Below, one piece after another: positions 61,335 through 64,000 of a stretch of 64,000 nt of DNA (position 1 is its first letter; every line of letters starts with the position of its first letter). A program made the position numbers and the translations under genes. The notes under the pieces were generated by a model. That model searched no databases and had not been told where the DNA came from. It saw only the letters and a list, made by a program, of their open reading frames with translations. Source of the DNA: Flavihumibacter cheonanensis (lineage in GTDB: Bacteria > Bacteroidota > Bacteroidia > Chitinophagales > Chitinophagaceae); contig NZ_JAKRWF010000003.1 of NCBI RefSeq assembly GCF_022352215.1, positions 62,001-126,000 of the forward strand, given 5' to 3'.

Positions 61335-62570
61335 ATGGCTATTTCAGAAACCCCCCGTTCTATTCGAATTGAAGCGTTCCGATATGATCTGCCTGAAGAG
61401 CGGATAGCCTTGTATCCACTGGCAGAAAGAGATGCCTCGAAACTGCTGGTATATAAGGCTGGCAAACTATCTGAATATACCTATCGGGAACTACCGGTAA
61501 TGATCCCATCCGGCTACACCCTGGTATTTAACAACACCAAGGTTGTACAGGCCCGCCTTGCATTCCGTAAACCTACAGGAGGAGCACTGGAATTGTTCTG
61601 CCTGGAGCCGGATAAACGATACCCCGATATTACCACTGCGATGTTACAGAAAGGGGATGTATACTGGGTTTGCCTGGTGGGAGGAGCAGCCAAATGGAAA
61701 GATGGACAGGTATTGGAACTGGAATCGGAATCCGGCCTGAAACTGGAAGCCAGGCTCGCTGAAAAACGATCCGGTGAATACCTGATCCGGTTCTCCTGGA
61801 ACCAAGCCGCGCTAAGTTTTGCAGAAGTATTACACCTCGCCGGGAAAGTGCCAATCCCCCCCTATATCAAAAGAGCGGCCGACAGTACTGACGAACAACG
61901 GTATCAAACCGTATACGCAGAAACAGAAGGATCTGTAGCGGCACCAACGGCAGGACTTCATTTTACCCAATCACTTCTGGATCAACTAACGGAAAAGAAC
62001 ATATGTAAAGAAATGGTTACCCTGCACGTTGGTGCCGGAACTTTTCAACCGGTAAAATCCGATACCATGCAGGGGCATGATATGCATGCCGAGTACATTG
62101 ATGTTAGCCGGGACTCCATTAAAAACCTTCAGCAACAGGCTGATCAACTAATAGCAGTTGGAACCACTTCGCTCAGAACACTGGAAACCCTTTATTGGAT
62201 GGGAGTAAAGGCACATTATATGCCCGAGGCTACAATCGGAGAACTCAGTATTAACCAGTGGGAAGTATATGATGAGTGGATGCAAAAGTCGTTGCCTGCA
62301 AAAGAGGCAATACAATCCTTACTAACCTGGATGGATAACCGCCAATTGGATTGTCTTATCTGCAAAACACAAATCCTCATCACACCCGGTTATACTATCC
62401 GTATGATAAAGGGACTTATCACAAATTTTCACCAACCTCAATCTACATTATTATTGCTGATTGCTGCTGTTGTTGGAGAGGATTGGAAAAAAATCTATCA
62501 ATATGCACTTGATCATGAATTCCGTTTCCTTAGTTATGGCGACGGTTCACTGCTCTGGTGTAAACAATAA
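61335..62570 (+). CDS. queA: S-adenosylmethionine:tRNA ribosyltransferase-isomerase
   Basis: A 411-residue enzyme that makes epoxyqueuosine in tRNA from the preQ1 base. Family blocks: YDLPEERIALYPLAERDASKLLV, LVFNNTKVVQARL, GKVPIPPYIKRAADSTDEQRYQTVYA, GSVAAPTAGLHFT and HVGAGTFQPVKSDTMQGHDMHAEY. It is longer than the E. coli protein because of extra segments around residues 70-150 and 300-350. The stop abuts that of the convergent kinase gene. An AAATTTGCGCC element lies directly before the ATG. Confidence 0.96.
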   Translation: MAISETPRSIRIEAFRYDLPEERIALYPLAERDASKLLVYKAGKLSEYTYRELPVMIPSGYTLVFNNTKVVQARLAFRKPTGGALELFCLEPDKRYPDITTAMLQKGDVYWVCLVGGAAKWKDGQVLELESESGLKLEARLAEKRSGEYLIRFSWNQAALSFAEVLHLAGKVPIPPYIKRAADSTDEQRYQTVYAETEGSVAAPTAGLHFTQSLLDQLTEKNICKEMVTLHVGAGTFQPVKSDTMQGHDMHAEYIDVSRDSIKNLQQQADQLIAVGTTSLRTLETLYWMGVKAHYMPEATIGELSINQWEVYDEWMQKSLPAKEAIQSLLTWMDNRQLDCLICKTQILITPGYTIRMIKGLITNFHQPQSTLLLLIAAVVGEDWKKIYQYALDHEFRFLSYGDGSLLWCKQ

Positions 62571-63917
62571 TCAGGATTCTTTGCTATAGGGCATTTCGAT
62601 GGTGAAAGCGGTTCCTTTTCCAAGGGTGCTATCCACTTTGATTTTACCCTGGTGGGCATCCACAATGGTTTTCACATAACTGAGTCCGAGTCCAAATCCT
62701 TTTACATTGTGCAGATTGCCGGTATGAACGCGGTAGAATTTTTCGAAAATCCGCTTCACACTTTCCTTGCTCATTCCAATGCCATTGTCCTCAATGCGAA
62801 TCACAATACCCCTTGCATTGGAACTGGTGTAGAGTTTTAACACCAGGTTGTCTTTGGAATATTTTACTGCATTGTCAACCAGGTTATTGATCAGGTTAGT
62901 GAAATGAACTTCATCTGCCATGATCAGATCATTCTTCGCATTCAGGTGCAGGTCTGCATACCCATTCTTATGCTGTAACTGCAGATCAAAATTCTCTAAT
63001 ACCTGTTCAATCACTGCATGCACATGTACCGGCTTTTTATTCAGATTGATTTCCTGCCGGTCCATAAGCGCAGCCTGCAGAATGGTTTCCACCTGTTTGT
63101 TCATGCGTTTGTTTTCTTCCTTGATGATGCCAGTGAAATATTGCATCTTCTCTTTATCGTTGGAAACCTTTTCTGTTCGCAAGGCATCTACTGCCAGCGA
63201 GATCGTTGCGAGTGGTGTTTTGAATTCATGCGTCATGTTGTTAATGAAATCGTTTTTGATTTCGCTGAGTTTTTTCTGACGCAACAGGGCACTAACTGTA
63301 ACATAAAATGCCGCCAGTAAAATAAGAGTGAACAGGATGGCGCCACTCAGCATCCATCGCAGCTCCTTAAATACAATATTTTTTACATTGGGCACCACTA
63401 CTACCATCGCTTCCTCCGGAACCAGTCCTTCCATATTGCTCCCACCCGGTATTAGTAAGGGATAAATAAACCGGCGGTTTCGTACAGTATCTTCAAATAC
63501 TTTGTCGAATCCCGGCGAGCGAAGTTCATCATACGTCAGAAAACCAGCATCTGAAGTGATCAGGAATTCAAAACGGGTATCCTTCAAACCAAAGGCATTG
63601 AAATTTTTTCTCAACTTCTCCTGCACTTCGAAGGGCGTGAATTTCTCGGAAATGGTGGATGGCTTCATCAACTCCATCATCAACTGATCAGAAGGCCAGC
63701 TCAGATTGGGTCGAAGCCTCCTGTTTTTCAGCGATGGCAGGGTTCCTTTCTGAGCCATTAGCTCCTCTCCCGTTTGCCCCATTGCTTTGACGATATTATC
63801 CGCCAGCTGTTCTTCCTTCACGACCAGCATACTCCGGAACCAGGATATCTGGATGACAATGATGCCAACCAGGGAAAGAGCCACCAGTAAAATGATCAAA
63901 GGAAAAATTCGCTTCAT
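62571..63917 (-). CDS. Membrane sensor histidine kinase
   Basis: A 448-residue two-component kinase. Two membrane helices (about 5-26 and 193-215) enclose a periplasmic sensor domain of about 165 residues. The dimerisation domain has the H-box FINNMTHEFKTPLATISLAVD, and the ATPase domain has the N-box HFTNLINNLVDNAVKYSKDN, G1 VIRIEDNGIGMSKE, F-box IFEKFYRV and G2 KGFGLGLSYVK. No HAMP domain is obvious between helix 2 and the H-box. The partner response regulator is probably beyond the right window edge. A TATTTTTG element lies just before the ATG. Confidence 0.93.
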   Translation of the reverse strand: MKRIFPLIILLVALSLVGIIVIQISWFRSMLVVKEEQLADNIVKAMGQTGEELMAQKGTLPSLKNRRLRPNLSWPSDQLMMELMKPSTISEKFTPFEVQEKLRKNFNAFGLKDTRFEFLITSDAGFLTYDELRSPGFDKVFEDTVRNRRFIYPLLIPGGSNMEGLVPEEAMVVVVPNVKNIVFKELRWMLSGAILFTLILLAAFYVTVSALLRQKKLSEIKNDFINNMTHEFKTPLATISLAVDALRTEKVSNDKEKMQYFTGIIKEENKRMNKQVETILQAALMDRQEINLNKKPVHVHAVIEQVLENFDLQLQHKNGYADLHLNAKNDLIMADEVHFTNLINNLVDNAVKYSKDNLVLKLYTSSNARGIVIRIEDNGIGMSKESVKRIFEKFYRVHTGNLHNVKGFGLGLSYVKTIVDAHQGKIKVDSTLGKGTAFTIEMPYSKES

Positions 63918-63922
63918 TCCGA

Positions 63923-63930
63923 CAAAAATA
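63923..63930 (-). promoter_or_regulatory. Candidate -7 element TATTTTTG before the histidine kinase gene
   Basis: On the minus strand TATTTTTG ends 5 bases before the ATG at 63917. An exact match to TAnnTTTG; a transcript from it would be nearly leaderless. Confidence 0.35.
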
Positions 63931-64000
63931 GCGTTGGTTAATGATTTGGCCTATCTGCCCCTGTATTCCTGCTGTGAATTAACAGTTGTTTATAGGCGAT

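Noticed and set aside
1-64000. tRNA, rRNA, CRISPR arrays, insertion sequences, prophage genes
   Set aside because: All intergenic spaces were read; none is longer than about 235 bases, and none shows tRNA-like folds, spaced identical repeats with spacers, or transposase/integrase coding.

Overview
The window reads as chromosomal DNA of a Bacteroidota bacterium, most probably Chitinophagaceae or a close relative. The evidence is the gene order of the division/cell-wall (dcw) cluster (mraZ-rsmH-ftsL-ftsI-murE-mraY-murD-ftsW-murG-murC-ftsQ-ftsA-ftsZ), families largely confined to that phylum (DUF6427, DUF4421, CarboxypepD_reg outer-membrane barrels), a MetG with a C-terminal tRNA-binding domain, near absence of Shine-Dalgarno sequences, and several TAnnTTTG promoter -7 elements. 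The family-level call is inference. I see no rRNA or tRNA gene, no CRISPR array, no insertion sequence and no prophage.

Layout. 1-4244 (minus): two DsbD N-domain-like secreted proteins (the first cut by the window edge), then a secreted protein, a DUF6427 membrane protein and purQ in a row. 4441-18690: accessory and envelope genes on mixed strands. These are a KUP potassium transporter, two paralogous membrane-anchored alpha/beta hydrolases, an ECF sigma operon, and a hydrolase patch holding a broken class C beta-lactamase-family gene and a subclass B1 metallo-beta-lactamase homologue fused to an NTF2-like domain. They are followed by an OxyR with both redox cysteines, an NlpE-like lipoprotein behind a leader terminator, an LD-carboxypeptidase and a CLC transporter with fluoride-type sequence features. 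18736-23734: outer-membrane barrel, ECF sigma factor, putative anti-sigma, Spy/CpxP-like protein, and methionine aminopeptidase on the opposite strand. 23860-28867: a four-gene unit of DUF4421 barrel, CsgG/TolB-like protein, large MscS channel and lipoprotein. 28872-44600: a second LD-carboxypeptidase, metG, a giant AsmA-like protein, GntP permease with glycerate 2-kinase, a fused beta-oxidation enzyme, an ABC exporter, an RDD protein and a TIGR01777 epimerase. 44755-61100 (minus): the complete dcw cluster. 61335-63917: queA and a sensor histidine kinase.

How the genes fit together. The dcw cluster makes lipid II precursors (MurC, D, E, G, MraY), polymerises and crosslinks them at the septum (FtsW, FtsI), and places the machinery (FtsZ, A, Q, L). 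It is probably transcribed from a promoter upstream of mraZ that carries three MraZ-type half sites. The region between mraZ and queA also holds three DnaA-box-like 9-mers and two perfect palindromes. Much of the rest serves envelope homeostasis: two ECF sigma units, a mechanosensitive channel unit, peptidoglycan recycling peptidases, thiol chemistry and peroxide sensing. Coding density is very high: no gene-free stretch exceeds 300 bases, and several convergent pairs share or abut palindromic stop codons.
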